Shown: positions 24,501 to 34,900 of the stretch, piece by piece
Layout of the letters: each line of letters starts with the position of its first letter
Numbering within the stretch: position 1 is the stretch's first letter
NCBI RefSeq assembly: GCF_042242105.1
Contig: NC_092034.1
Coordinates: 16,997,644-17,061,643 of the forward strand
Source of the DNA: Pempheris klunzingeri
Taxonomy: Eukaryota > Chordata > Actinopteri > Acropomatiformes > Pempheridae
Direction of reading: 5' to 3'
DNA: 64,000 nt
The notes under the pieces: generated by a model
Told to the model about the DNA's origin: nothing
Seen by the model: only the letters and a program-made list of their open reading frames with translations
Databases searched by the model: none
Made by a program: the position numbers and the translations under genes

Positions 24501-26672
24501 AACACGCAGACACGGGATTGATATCCATCTGAACATCTTAGTCTGAGAAATATAGTGTGACTTCTGTGTTCTGTGGCCATTCTGTGCTTCTGAGGCTTAA
24601 TATCCAATGTTAGCATTCAAAAAAACTACAGCTAATACAGACAACTTCATGGGAGCTGTAGTTTTTGCATTCTTTTTTATGTAATTGTCTTGTTTTCATG
24701 TCTATTTCTTTGCTTTTCCCCTTTAGCTGCCCTATACAGACATTACAGAGAGTGGAATACAGATCATACATCCACATATAGTAGGTAAGGAAACTGTTGC
24801 ATGAAGTTACAGGACTCCCGCTGCACGTTGGATAATGTCAAGACTGGTCAAGTCAGGGTATATAACATGTAATCTCTCGAGAATTTCGAGTTTGATAGCA
24901 AAAATTGTTATTTTGCTGTAACTTCACAGGAGTATATCAGATACTGTCGTCTTTGACACATAGTTGCAGTAGATGATTTTCAGCCTGACTGCAAAGGAAA
25001 TCAGAGAAGTCACAGTATTAAACAAGGAAACCACATTCTGTCCATCTCCAACATGTCACATCAGTGCATCATTGTCTGTGTCTCCCTTCTGTCCTGTGTT
25101 GACACCAGGTATCCAGAGCCCCAGCCAGATGGAGCTGCTGGCCAAGCATAACCCGAGCAGGCCGGTGTTTGTAGAGGGCCCCTTCCCTCTGTGGCTGAGG
25201 AAGAAGTGTGTGTACTACTACATCCTCAGAGCTGACCCCACACCAGCTGACGAGAGGGTGGGTAAATCCTCTGATACCTGATGCTGCTCATGTGGGGATT
25301 CTTGAATCCTTCATGTTGAATTCCTGAATCGTTGGGTCTCTCTCTAATTAAAGAGTTTGGTCTGGACCTGCTCTTTGGAGTCTGGAGATAACACTGTTAT
25401 GAGTTGACGCTATATGAATAAAGATTGATTGAAACATGAGAGAGGAGCAGGCTGAGAGAGGTCAGAGGGGCAGAGAAGATCCTGTCTTAGTTGTAGTAAA
25501 GGATTTGTAACTTTACTCCTGCCAAATGTTCATTTTCCTACTTTAAAAGCCAACCTTGCCTGCCAGCCTGTGTGTGTGTGTGTGTGTGTTTCCAACAGTC
25601 TTCCTCTAACAAACTGCTCAGTGATTCAAATGTCAGAATCACAGGTGCTGATCCAGGACGTCCAGATACAGGACGGTGTTCCTTACTCAAGGAAACCGTC
25701 TTCTTCTTAACAGACAGCAGCATGCATGAAAGCCCCTCAGCTGGACAGCAGCTCATCGTCTCAGTGCGTTGTTTGATCAGCGTGGATGAGCTGCAGCTGA
25801 CTAAATTTGCCGGAAGCTGCAGTTGTCTTGATAATCGGAGAAGTCAACAGAAATGATGGAAACAGCTGGCAGAGTCATCTAGGAATCGTTTAATTTCCTC
25901 CCAGAAGAGAAGCTCTGATCTTCCTAAAGCTCAAGGAAAAGCAAAGAGAGCATTTATGACAGCAGACTTGGAGTTAGATGACTTCATCAGGAACCTTCCT
26001 GAGTGAAGAGCTGGGTGCTGAGCATGAGCAGCGGTAGCCACCTTAAAGAGTCTTTAGTCTGGACGATGACCTTCCAATGTTAGCCAGTAAAGGTTTCCTC
26101 ATCTCACTCTGAAGCTCATACAGCTGTAACTGTGTGTCCCCTCCCCAGGTAGAGGAGCCCTATGATCCAGAGAGGTGTTTGGACTATCCCCTGCAGCTAG
26201 ACCTGGATCTGGACCGCGACTTGGGGGACGACGAGAGCTTCAGCGTGGAAGACTGTAAGTTATTAAGAGTGAAACAGTCAGACTGGTGACGGGGCTGAGT
26301 GGTCAGTTGTCATTGTGCAGAGGAGAATAAAAGCATAGGAGGCATCATACTGAGAATGTCATGCTCTTGTGTGTCTTGTATCCAGTGGATGAGGGTCCAG
26401 TCTTTGCCATGTGTATGACCAGCCAGGGAGACCAGGCCACCCTCAGCCAGTGGATCTCTGGTCTCCAGCTCAACAACCCCATCCTGGGCCAGGTCCCCAC
26501 TCTGTTCCGCCTGGAGGCCGGGCCCAAGGAGCTGCAAGGGGCAGCAAACACAGAGTCCGGCCACCACCGGAGACCAGAGCCAGAGACCCAGAGAGAGGAG
26601 AGACAGCCTGAGGAAGAGCCTGAGGTCACAGCGGAGGAAGAGCCGAGGAGAAGCCAGGGGATGAAGCTGTGA
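21526..26672 (+). CDS. ecsit: ECSIT, mitochondrial complex I assembly and Toll-pathway adaptor
   Basis: ECSIT works in the mitochondrial complex I assembly (MCIA) complex with NDUFAF1 and ACAD9, and as a TRAF6-linked adaptor in Toll/BMP signalling. Seven exons fit with GT-AG borders and consistent phases: 21526-21654, 23162-23567, 23758-23981, 24727-24784, 25109-25257, 26149-26254 and 26386-26672, giving 452 residues (human about 431). Residues 1-55 are rich in Arg, Leu and Ser with no acidic residue, fitting a mitochondrial presequence. Residues 60-255 carry the ECSIT core ([53 protein letters not shown]). Residues 255-400 carry the C-terminal domain ([30 protein letters not shown]). The tail is acidic and Glu-rich. 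The start ATG has a good context (CCACCATGA). Confidence 0.97.
23162..23567 (+). CDS. ecsit: ecsit exon 2 (core domain)
   Basis: 406 nt, acceptor CACATGTAG, donor GTGGGT. It starts VSRPFHGS (end of the presequence) and encodes most of the N-terminal ECSIT domain. The minus strand is also open over much of this exon, but only the plus frame shows family similarity. Confidence 0.96.
23758..23981 (+). CDS. ecsit: ecsit exon 3
   Basis: 224 nt, acceptor TTTCAG, donor GTTTTT (weak but canonical GT). It encodes [20 protein letters not shown] and [20 protein letters not shown], aligning closely with human ECSIT around QIFGRKSYPM and NPFPVPRDLPQDPVELA. Confidence 0.96.
24727..24784 (+). CDS. ecsit: ecsit exon 4 (58 nt)
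   Basis: Short exon [19 protein letters not shown], acceptor CCCCTTTAG, donor GTAAGG. It joins exon 5 as HIVGIQSPSQ, matching PHIVGIQSPDQ of human ECSIT. Confidence 0.93.
25109..25257 (+). CDS. ecsit: ecsit exon 5
   Basis: 149 nt, acceptor ACACCAG, donor GTGGGT after ADER. It encodes [20 protein letters not shown] and [20 protein letters not shown], the most conserved block of the C-terminal domain. An L2 tail follows 12 bp into the next intron. Confidence 0.96.
25270..25432 (+). mobile_element. L2/Maui-type LINE 3' tail
   Basis: 5'-truncated tail in ecsit intron 5: CTGATGCTGCTCATGTGGGG, then TTGAATTCCTGAATCGTTGG, then an AATAAAGATTGATTGA end. Non-coding. Confidence 0.8.
25570..25589. repeat. 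(GT)n microsatellite
   Basis: About ten GT units in ecsit intron 5. Confidence 0.95.
26149..26254 (+). CDS. ecsit: ecsit exon 6
   Basis: 106 nt, acceptor CTCCCCAG, donor GTAAGT. It encodes [20 protein letters not shown] and an acidic segment ending SVED, corresponding to the WNLYYPMQLDLEY region of human ECSIT. Confidence 0.95.
26386..26672 (+). CDS. ecsit: ecsit exon 7 with stop
   Basis: 287 nt from acceptor TATCCAG to TGA at 26670-26672. It encodes [43 protein letters not shown] and a poorly conserved acidic tail of about 45 residues ([12 protein letters not shown] type). Confidence 0.96.
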
Positions 26673-26794
26673 TCAGCGGCCACACTGTGACCTGTGACTA
26701 TGTCCATGCTGCGTTTGCTGCGTTGAGGAACTGTTTCATTTAAGTAGAGAACGCACACCAACTTAGAACCTGAAGAGGAACCTGAATAATGTCC

Positions 26795-26800
26795 AATAAA
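26795..26800 (+). terminator. ecsit polyadenylation signal
   Basis: Canonical AATAAA 123 bp after the ecsit stop, in an A/T-rich stretch. The only good signal before the next repeats. Confidence 0.8.
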
Positions 26801-27044
26801 TTTAAAAGAATGTCTGCATCCTCGTGTTAATCTCAGCCAAAGGTTGCTCAGGCTTCATTTCCAGCCTCAATAGGACTTGGGGGGGGTTAGCGTTACATCC
26901 TGTCACAATCTAAATATCAAGCTTTGTAATTATTGGCCCAATAATATATTGTAATTCCTTTACCTACAGTTTAGAGCACAGCTGGTATGTGGGCATGATG
27001 TTCGTATCAGCCAATGTTAGCTTACCACGCACATCAATTTATAT

Positions 27045-27235
27045 TGGGGCGGCTGTGGCTCAGAGGTAGAGTGGGTTGTCCCGGTGGTTCGATCCCCAGC
27101 AATGAGTCAGCATGTCAAGGTGTCCTTGGGCAAGAACCCCAACTGAATGATGTGTGACTGTGAAGGATGTGATGGAAAAGCACTTTGAGGAGTTGAAATG
27201 ACTAGAAAGGCGCTGATAGATAATAGATAAATGTT
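27045..27235 (+). mobile_element. tRNA-derived SINE
   Basis: Starts GGGGCGGCTGTGGCTCAGAG with a box A-like GGCTCAGAGGTAGAGTGG and a box B-like GGTTCGATCCCC, followed by a tRNA-unrelated body (GTGTCCTTGGGCAAGAACCC, AAGCACTTTGAGGAGTTGAA) common in fish SINEs, and a tail with GATAGATAATAGATAA. The tRNA-like part lacks a proper anticodon arm. Confidence 0.75.
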
Positions 27236-27279
27236 TTTTACCGTTACAGTTGAGCACCTACATCAGAACACAGTTGATT

Positions 27280-27750
27280 GATTTCAGCTCAGCATCCAAC
27301 ACAATCTCCCCTTAAACCTGATGCAAGCAGAGCTCTCTGGCCTTGACTACTACACTCCTGGATATTGGACCTCACCAACAGACCCCTGACAGTCCACACT
27401 GGCAGTCACTCCTCCACTGAATTGTTGAACAGTGGAGCCCCCCAGGGCTGTGTGCACAGCCCCTTCCTGTTCACACTGTACAGAGAACTCTGCTGTGACT
27501 CCACCATCATTGGCTGGATTGGATTCCAAACAATGATGAGAATTCATATCAGGAGGACAACAAGAAGCTTGCAGAGCTCTGGAAGGATGCTCAGTAGATG
27601 GACACCCCAGCCACAGCCTGTTCACCTGGACAGAGATACAGAAGGAGCTGCTGTCTCACCATCAGAGCAGCTTCTTTCCTCAGGCAGTGAGACTTCACTC
27701 ATCCTCCCACTGCTCCATTAAACTAGTTCTTTTCTGGAACAGCTGATGGG
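27280..27750 (+). mobile_element. non-LTR reverse transcriptase fragment, internally deleted
   Basis: Frames around 27365-27480 read DLTNRPLTVHTGSHSS and GAPQGCVHSPFLFTLY, the RT palm motif preceding the catalytic FADD box in CR1/Rex1-like LINEs. The catalytic box itself is gone: the sequence jumps to a C-terminal-like SFLPQAVRLH block near 27670. Frameshifts are present; an old inactive copy. Confidence 0.65.
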
Positions 27751-28139
27751 ACAACAACCTGCATCTTCTCGTGCTTCTCTGTGTGCTAGAATGACAAAGA
27801 TATGAACCTGGTATCTTGTCCCTTCTAGGAAGATGACAAAGTTGAACTTTATTAAAGTAATAACAACCTTGAATGGCATGTTATCCTGTTTCTGTCCATC
27901 CAATCCACCTAATATCTGTCAAATATGTATATTAAGCAAGTTTGCTTAAATCTAGCGTTGCGAAGACGAGCATACCGTTGACTCAATCCGACAAGCACGT
28001 AATGTTGTAGTGCTTCTTGTGTCCTCCCTTAGTTTTAACTACTCCACTAGCCCTTCATCAGATTTTCCCTTCGTTACGTGTTTCTCATTTCTTTTAGCAG
28101 GAACAATTTATTGCAATAAGAGAAGTAGGAAAACTGTAA

Positions 28140-29250
28140 AAACCTGAAGTCTTCACCTTTGTCAGTATGGGCCGACCATCCATCCCCCTTGTATTCAGGG
28201 TGCGTCTTACCCTGTGAGAACTCAAACCCCACTTATCACAAGGTAAACTGTCCCCTGCCCAGTGATGACATGTACAGCCGTGTGTCATCATTCAACCGCT
28301 GGCTGTCGAGGTGGTGTCCAGCTAACAATGAGGGCTTCATAGATAACTGGCAGTCTTTCTGGGGAAGACCTGGTCTGATTAGAAGAGACGGCATCCATCC
28401 CACTTTGGAAGGATCTCAGCTCTTCTCTAGAAATCTGGCTTTGATTTGAGTTTATTAGTCCTAAAACTTGACAGTCCAGAGCTGAGACCAGGAGGCAGAG
28501 CTGCAGTCTTACAGGCTTCTCTGCTCCTCCATTAGAACAGTCACCCCCCCAACATCCTATAGAGACTGTGTCCGTCCCCCGACCATTCAAATCATTTAGA
28601 TCTATAAAGTCTAACAGAAGAGGAGTTATACAGAAAAATGTAAAAGTTAATATCACCACTGGCAAAGTCAAGGAGACTTTCAAACATCAGCTCTCTGCCA
28701 TCCAAAGGTGTTTTACTAAATGATCTGATATCAGACCATCATATTGATTTATTGTGTCTGACTGAAACCTGGCTGCTCGCCTTAATGAAGCCACCCCCCC
28801 ATCATATTAATAATATATTAATACTGGACGAGGAGGTGGAGCTGCAGCCGTTTTCAACTCTAGCTTATTAATCAAGCCCAGACCTAAACTCAACTATAAT
28901 TCATTTGAAAGACCTCCTGGTCTGTACTCTGGGTTCCTAACTGAATTCTCAGAGTTTCTATCAGATTTAGTCCTCAGTGTAGACAAAGTAATTATAGTAG
29001 GTGACTTTAATATTCATGTGGACGATGATAATGATGGTCTCAGCACTGCTTTCATCTCACTATTGGACTCAGCTGTCTTCTCTCAGAGTGGAAATGAACC
29101 CACTCACTGCTTTAACCACACCACAGTTCAGTGTCTTTCCACAAAACTCTATTCTGTCGGGCCTGATAATGTTGTCCTATTACTAGACTATGTGCTATAT
29201 GACAAAAATGTCCTCGCTGCTCTCACAGCATTGGTTTCAGAGAAAACTCT
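28140..29250 (+). mobile_element. L2/CR1-like LINE fragment (esterase-like and endonuclease pieces)
   Basis: 28159-28449 reads [20 protein letters not shown] and [20 protein letters not shown], matching the DGIHPT-type block of the SGNH esterase-like domain found in fish L2/CR1 polyproteins. About 28970-29230 reads VGDFNIHVDDDNDGLSTAFI and SLLDSAVFSQSGNEPTHCFN, the apurinic endonuclease segment of the same class. Frames are interrupted between them, and the RT part is absent. Confidence 0.75.
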
Positions 29251-30439
29251 GGCCAACATAGCGAGCAGCTCAAGGGCCAGATGTTTCAACAGAGCTAGAG
29301 GAGGAAGAACATGGGACTGCTTGGGTACACAGACACCAGTCCACATGGGGACCAGGTTGCTGCGTAGCTGCTGGATGTGTAAATAAGCAGCTGTTTGCAC
29401 AAGTTTGACCTAAAAGTTGGTGTGATCACTAGTTGTTTCTGCTGATAACCATTGGTTTTTACAGATTTTAGGAGTTTTAGTCATTTACGGTCAATGATGG
29501 TGGTTTTAAGGTGTGAGTAAACGCTAGACTGAACACCTTAATCCTTCATTTAATGCAGGGCGAGCTGTACACAATGTTGCTGACTTTATATTGAGAAAAG
29601 GTCTAATAGATGACATACAAAATAAATGATACAAATAAATGAATGAATACATTCATAAACAAGAGAAACTGAAAAACTAGCTCAGGAGAAGTGTGGTGGG
29701 GCCAGTGAACGTTGTCCCCCCAGCAGGTTTATCCATCCAGGACACCGACTGATACATCTGATCCGAGGTCGAAATGAGACAAGGAGTGAAAGAAGACGGC
29801 CAAAGTTAGAAAAGGTTTATTACTGAAAAGGCATTGAAACATTCCCTTTGAAGTGGTAAACAAGTCATCAAGTCACATTACATTCTCAGAGGGTAAAATA
29901 GCTCAGCTACCTCCAGCTGTGTTGGAGCTGTGCGGGCAGCTGACTGCCGCAGCGTTGTGCTCAAACAGAGGACTATTTCAGCGTTTTACTCTTGATGAAA
30001 ATCATACAAAAACATGGGAATGAGTTCATCTCTGATACGACTGCTCATCCATTTACTACTCATGCAGGAAAAGCCTTTGGATCCTCAATACTCACAAATG
30101 AAAAACTTTGCCTAACATGGAGCTAACTACGGATATGAATAATGCATCATCAATCATCGCTATATAAGAGGAGATTCAATAAATAATAAATAAAGCTGCT
30201 CAAAAACAGCACAGTCAAAGAAACATTTGGCATCTCATTACCACTTAAGTATTGTGTGTATTTACAGTGCAGAAGGTTGGCGTGATATGAACTGCAGAGG
30301 ATGTGGAGAGTTACAGTAAAAAGACCACATCCACACAACAACCCAACAGCAAACAGGAGTCTAGAGCAGTCTGAGACCTGAACGGCAGCCTGTCGGCACA
30401 ACGTCCTTTATACCACAGCAACAGCAGCTGTTGTGCTGT

Positions 30440-30440
<1 letters not shown>

Positions 30441-30496
<56 letters not shown>
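30441..30496. repeat. (GT)n(GA)n microsatellite
   Basis: About 20 GT units followed by about seven GA units. Confidence 0.95.
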
Positions 30497-30497
<1 letters not shown>

Positions 30498-31497
30498 CAC
30501 AGTTCTTGGAGTTTAAACCTAAAATGACTGTATGGTTTATCGTAACTGTTTGATATCAGAGGGCCAGATACAGAAAGACATCCCAGCTATTCCACCCAGT
30601 TGCTTTATCAGTTGAATTGTTCAACAGTGTTTGATGTACATTATCACTGGGTGAGGTAAAGTGGGTCTGCAGAGGTGATGAAGTGATTGGTCTGGATTTA
30701 AATAGAGAGACAGAAGGAAAACCACAGTCCTCCTCATAGAGATAAAGGCTGGACTCACAAGCGTCTCCAACACGCTGCAGAGTTCTGCTGCTACAGGCTT
30801 CCTCAGTCTGGTGTGACCAGCAGATCGTGGTGGCTAATGTTCATTCCAGTGGAATCACAGCCATTAGTGCATTAACACACAGCTGAAGCTCATGTTTCAT
30901 GTCAGATTTGAGCCTCAGACTCTGACTCTGACCCAAACATGTGCGTTGTTGCTGGCTGTCTGGACAGGGCTGGCCTTTGAGGGCCAGCCACAGAGTCCAC
31001 AATGAAGCAAGCTATTGTAGTTCACTTTTATTTAACCTCCTCTGTAGTCCTCTGAGTAGTGATGAGGCAGGAGTCAATGGTACATCTACATCTTTTAAAT
31101 AAATTGGGCCGACTTGTCGTCCTGTGAGTGGAGCTATCAAGCCTTATCGTCTCTAACACTTTTTATTGAATGAAATGGTGCACACGGTGAACAAAATGCC
31201 AGAGCCAGGAATTACAGACAATGTCCTGACAGTGCTGGCCTTGGCTAGATTAACAGTTCGGCAGCTGGCTCTGCCAATATGGCCGCTACGCCATCAAAAA
31301 TTCTGGGACCAAATTGCTGTACTACTTCCTGGTGTCACGGCCCGCTGCGATAGGTTACATACTGTTAGCTACGCAGACCGTCATGTGACATAAACCTGTT
31401 AGCCAGCAGCAGGTTGTATTTTCAGGATCTCACAGCCAGCAGTGGTCAAACACTGGGTCATTCTGGGCAGATAATAGACATCTTTGGAAAATTATTT

Positions 31498-31749
31498 TGA
31501 ATTCTGGTTCTGTTCAAGGTTCCTTCCTGTTAAAGGGGAGTTCTTCCTCCACTGTTTCCTAATCTAATATCTGATGCTGCTCATGTGGGGATTCTTGAAT
31601 CCTTAATGTTGAATTCCTGAATCGTTGTGTCTCTCTAATTAAAGAGTTTGGTCTAGACCTGCTCTTTATGGAAAGTCTTCAGATAATTTGAGATTTGTTA
31701 TGAATTGGCGCTATATAAATAAAGATCGATCGATCGATTGATTGATTGA
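31498..31749 (+). mobile_element. L2/Maui-type LINE 3' tail
   Basis: The longest of the plus-oriented tails: GTTCCTTCCTGTTAAAGGGG, ATCTGATGCTGCTCATGTGG, GCGCTATATAAATAAAGATC and a terminal (GATT)n-type repeat. Non-coding. Confidence 0.85.
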
Positions 31750-31933
31750 AATACGGTCTCAGCTGTGGCCGCTTCAATATAAGAAATGTCCATGCTGACT
31801 TCCATAAGCCCACATTACAACCTGGGTAGGAAATGAGGTAAACCAACAGATAAACATGACAAGAAGTAGTAATAAAGGTGTGTGTCCTGCTCTGTGGTCC
31901 TCAGACGCCTCCTGCAGTCGTCTCCACTGCTGT

Positions 31934-31950
31934 TCAGTTCCTGTGAGTCT
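31934..31950 (-). CDS. SPINDOC-like terminal coding exon
   Basis: Acceptor GTTTTGCAG at 31951; only ETHRN and TGA are coding. Placed by phase. If this intron were retained, translation would stop four codons later (TAA). Confidence 0.55.
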
Positions 31951-34900
31951 CTGCAAAACAAGTGAGACAGACCGAGTGAAGTGAAAACATGAGAACAGCA
32001 GTAAAATAATGGGTACCTCTCAGAGGTGCTGTAGTAGGACCTGGCCCTCTGTTGCTTCCCTTTCCCCTTACGCGCTTGGCCGAACACCACCCTGCCCTCT
32101 CTGCGGTTATGCTGTACCTGCCAGGGCCCCGCTGTGCTGCTGGAGCTGGCTGGTGAAGAAGCGCTCCCTCTGGGACACCTGCTCGTCCCACGCTTCCAGT
32201 ATTCGCTGTTGCTCCCCGGGCTCCAGGGTCAGGGTGTGCGGGTGGGTCTCGTCAATGTGGGCCCTCACTCCCTCCAGGCTGTGTGAGTACTGCTGCTCCC
32301 CACACACCATGCACACCAGCAGCTGGTTGAGTGGGTCGTAGTCCATGAGGTAGCGGTTCCGCCACACGGTGTCTGAGACAGGACCTTCCTCACCGTTGTT
32401 GTTTTCATAGTCAGCAAGCAGAAACTCGGACTCATCTGAGGAGATAGTTGAAAGAGAGTTTTGTGCCAGTTTTGCCATTTTAATGTGCATTCTGTCAGGG
32501 TCATAAAGTGACTCGCTGGATAGTTCACCTTCTACGGGTGCTGTGTAATTTGAGTACACAAAGGATTCTGGGTCGGTGTCCACTGAAGTACTGTGAAAGA
32601 GACACAACAGTTACATTCATTATTATCCTGCACTGAACTGCAAGCAGAACCGATGTTATGGGAGAAATACAAACTCCTCACCTCAGGAGATGTCCTGAGT
32701 CCTCAGAAGAGTTCCCCCACTGACTAGAGTCCTGCTGAGGGAAGTCAGAGAGAAGAAGTCAGCGTTTGATAAATCAAACTTGAACATGGTCGCGCTGTGC
32801 CGAGTGTCTCATAATTCCCTTCCAGTCTTCGTCTCTTTGCGCTCATTGGACTGGCTTTCAAACAAGCGATGATATCTGGGCTGAGCTGTGGCTCACAGGT
32901 AGAGAACCAATGGTTCAGTCCCCAGCTCTGCACGATCCAGACCCTAAGCCCCAAATGTTCCAGACTAGAAAGGTGTCTATTTAATCAAATCTTTGGGGTC
33001 AGGGGCTAACAACAAGTCAGTATCTTAATGCATTATGGGATCCAACATTTTTGGAACTTGACCCATACGAGAAACTCTGTCAGGATTTCTCTGCCTCTGT
33101 TGCTTTGATTTTGTGTTTTGTTTTTATTATTTTGATCCATTCTTCTTTTAATTTGTCTCTGAAAATAAAAAAGCTGAATCATTTTAGAACTTTATAGATG
33201 ATTGAAGATTATATTTGCATTTCCTTGAACTTCACACAGTCTGTTTCAGCCACATCCTCCGCCATCGCTTCCTAACACCCCCCTAAAATCAATACACTGA
33301 TTTTCTATTGAGGTGTGTCATCACCAGTGGACAAGTATCCTTTCCTGTATTCTGTTCCGCTTATCCTTAAGGGTTGTGGGGGGGCAGGGCCGACATATAG
33401 TGACAGACAACCACTCACACTCACAACCTACGAGCAATTTAGGGTCACCAATCAACCTGCACGTCTTTGGACTGTGGGAAGAAGCCGGAGAACCCAGAGA
33501 AAACCCACACAAGCACAGAGAGAACATGCAAAGTCCACACAGAAAGACCCCAGGCTCAAACTGCAAAGCAACCAGCTGGCAGATTGAAACAGGAACGTGT
33601 GTGTAGAAATGTTGTAAATGAAGCAAAGGTTCAGTCTTTACAAGTTTTTCTTTTACATCTCTTCTGTCTCTTTGTAACTCGGTATCAAGGCTTACTTGTG
33701 TGCTGTGAGGATAAATAGTGATGGTGGAATCAAAACTTCTATGATTTGTGAGCAGACTCCATCAACCATCCATCTTTGAATGTGACATTCTGACTAATCT
33801 GTTCTTCACCATCTAACAGGAACAGAATAATTAGAGCCATGAACCATGTCTTTATGTACCTGTGCTGCTCTGTCTTGTGTTCGTGGGTCCTGGGCAGGCA
33901 GGATGGGCCTCCAGCTGTTGGAGGCTCTCCTTGGGGTGACACCCTTATCCCGAATGGCCTTCCTGGCTCTCTGCTCCTTCTTTTTTATCCTCCAGTACTC
34001 CCGCTTCCTCCTCAGAAATTCCTCCTCAGACTCCCCTGGGATGAGCTTGGGTGGAACCATGGTACTTATAGGTGCCAGCTTGGGGGGGACTTGTATCATA
34101 TGCGTTGGGCTCTGAGATCGGGCACATGGGATTTTTATTGGACTGAGGGTAGAATTTGGAGTTTGAATGGGCGGTTCAATAGGCTGCAGGTTGATGTTGG
34201 ACAGAGGGTTGTCTGGGGGCTTCAGAGTAGGGAGGGAGGGCGCCGGGTCTACATCTGTGCTTCTAGACATCCACTTTTGTGAAGCTGGCATGGCTTGTTG
34301 CTGGTGTTCTGGAGCTCCCACATGGTCGCATATGGTCTGTGAAGGCCCAACATTCAAGTTCACTTGCTCACTTGTGGGTGAACAGGAGACACTGCTGACA
34401 GGCAGTTTGACCTGAAGTGTGTCGGGTGACTGTTCGGCATTACATGTTGTGGGGGTAACAACCAGGACCGTGGGGATACTTTTCCCTGCAGACACAGAGG
34501 CAATGGATGGCTTGGGCTGGAGCGCTGGTTTTGCTGGAGGATTTCCACCCTTAACAGTGTTGATAATGACAAGGGCAGGAGCCTGGAAGACAAAAACACA
34601 ATATGAACAAATGATTTCTCTCAGTTTTCCCACAGGTAAACACCATTAAAACAGCAACCAGGCAATTATCTTTCTGAAACATGCACGTGTGTGTTGCATC
34701 TGTGTAAGTAGGTCCCTCTCAGTCACACTCCACTCTATTTTTGCTGCTCAAGTGTCAAATGCCAGACAGGTTTGCAGCTGAATGATTCAGGTTTCAGCTG
34801 CAGAGAGCACTGGCCATGCCTACATGCCTTCAAGCTTTGTGCTGACAAACACACTGACGCTCACCGCGAGGTCTCATGGCAGAGGCACCAGCGTCTGCAG

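Larger units (their letters stand above)
26801..31933. other. ecsit to spindoc-like intergenic region
   Basis: Convergent 3' ends: ecsit on plus and the SPINDOC-like gene on minus. The interval contains a SINE, an RT fragment, an L2-type LINE fragment, a GT/GA microsatellite and an L2 tail (listed separately). 29250-30440 and 30500-31490 show no recognised gene or repeat family. Reverse-strand AATAAA motifs near 31026 and 31160 could serve the SPINDOC-like transcript. Confidence 0.5.

Noticed and set aside
31166..31393. 75-codon plus ORF near the SPINDOC-like 3' end
   Set aside because: No family resemblance, no splice partners, short; in a repeat-rich gap.
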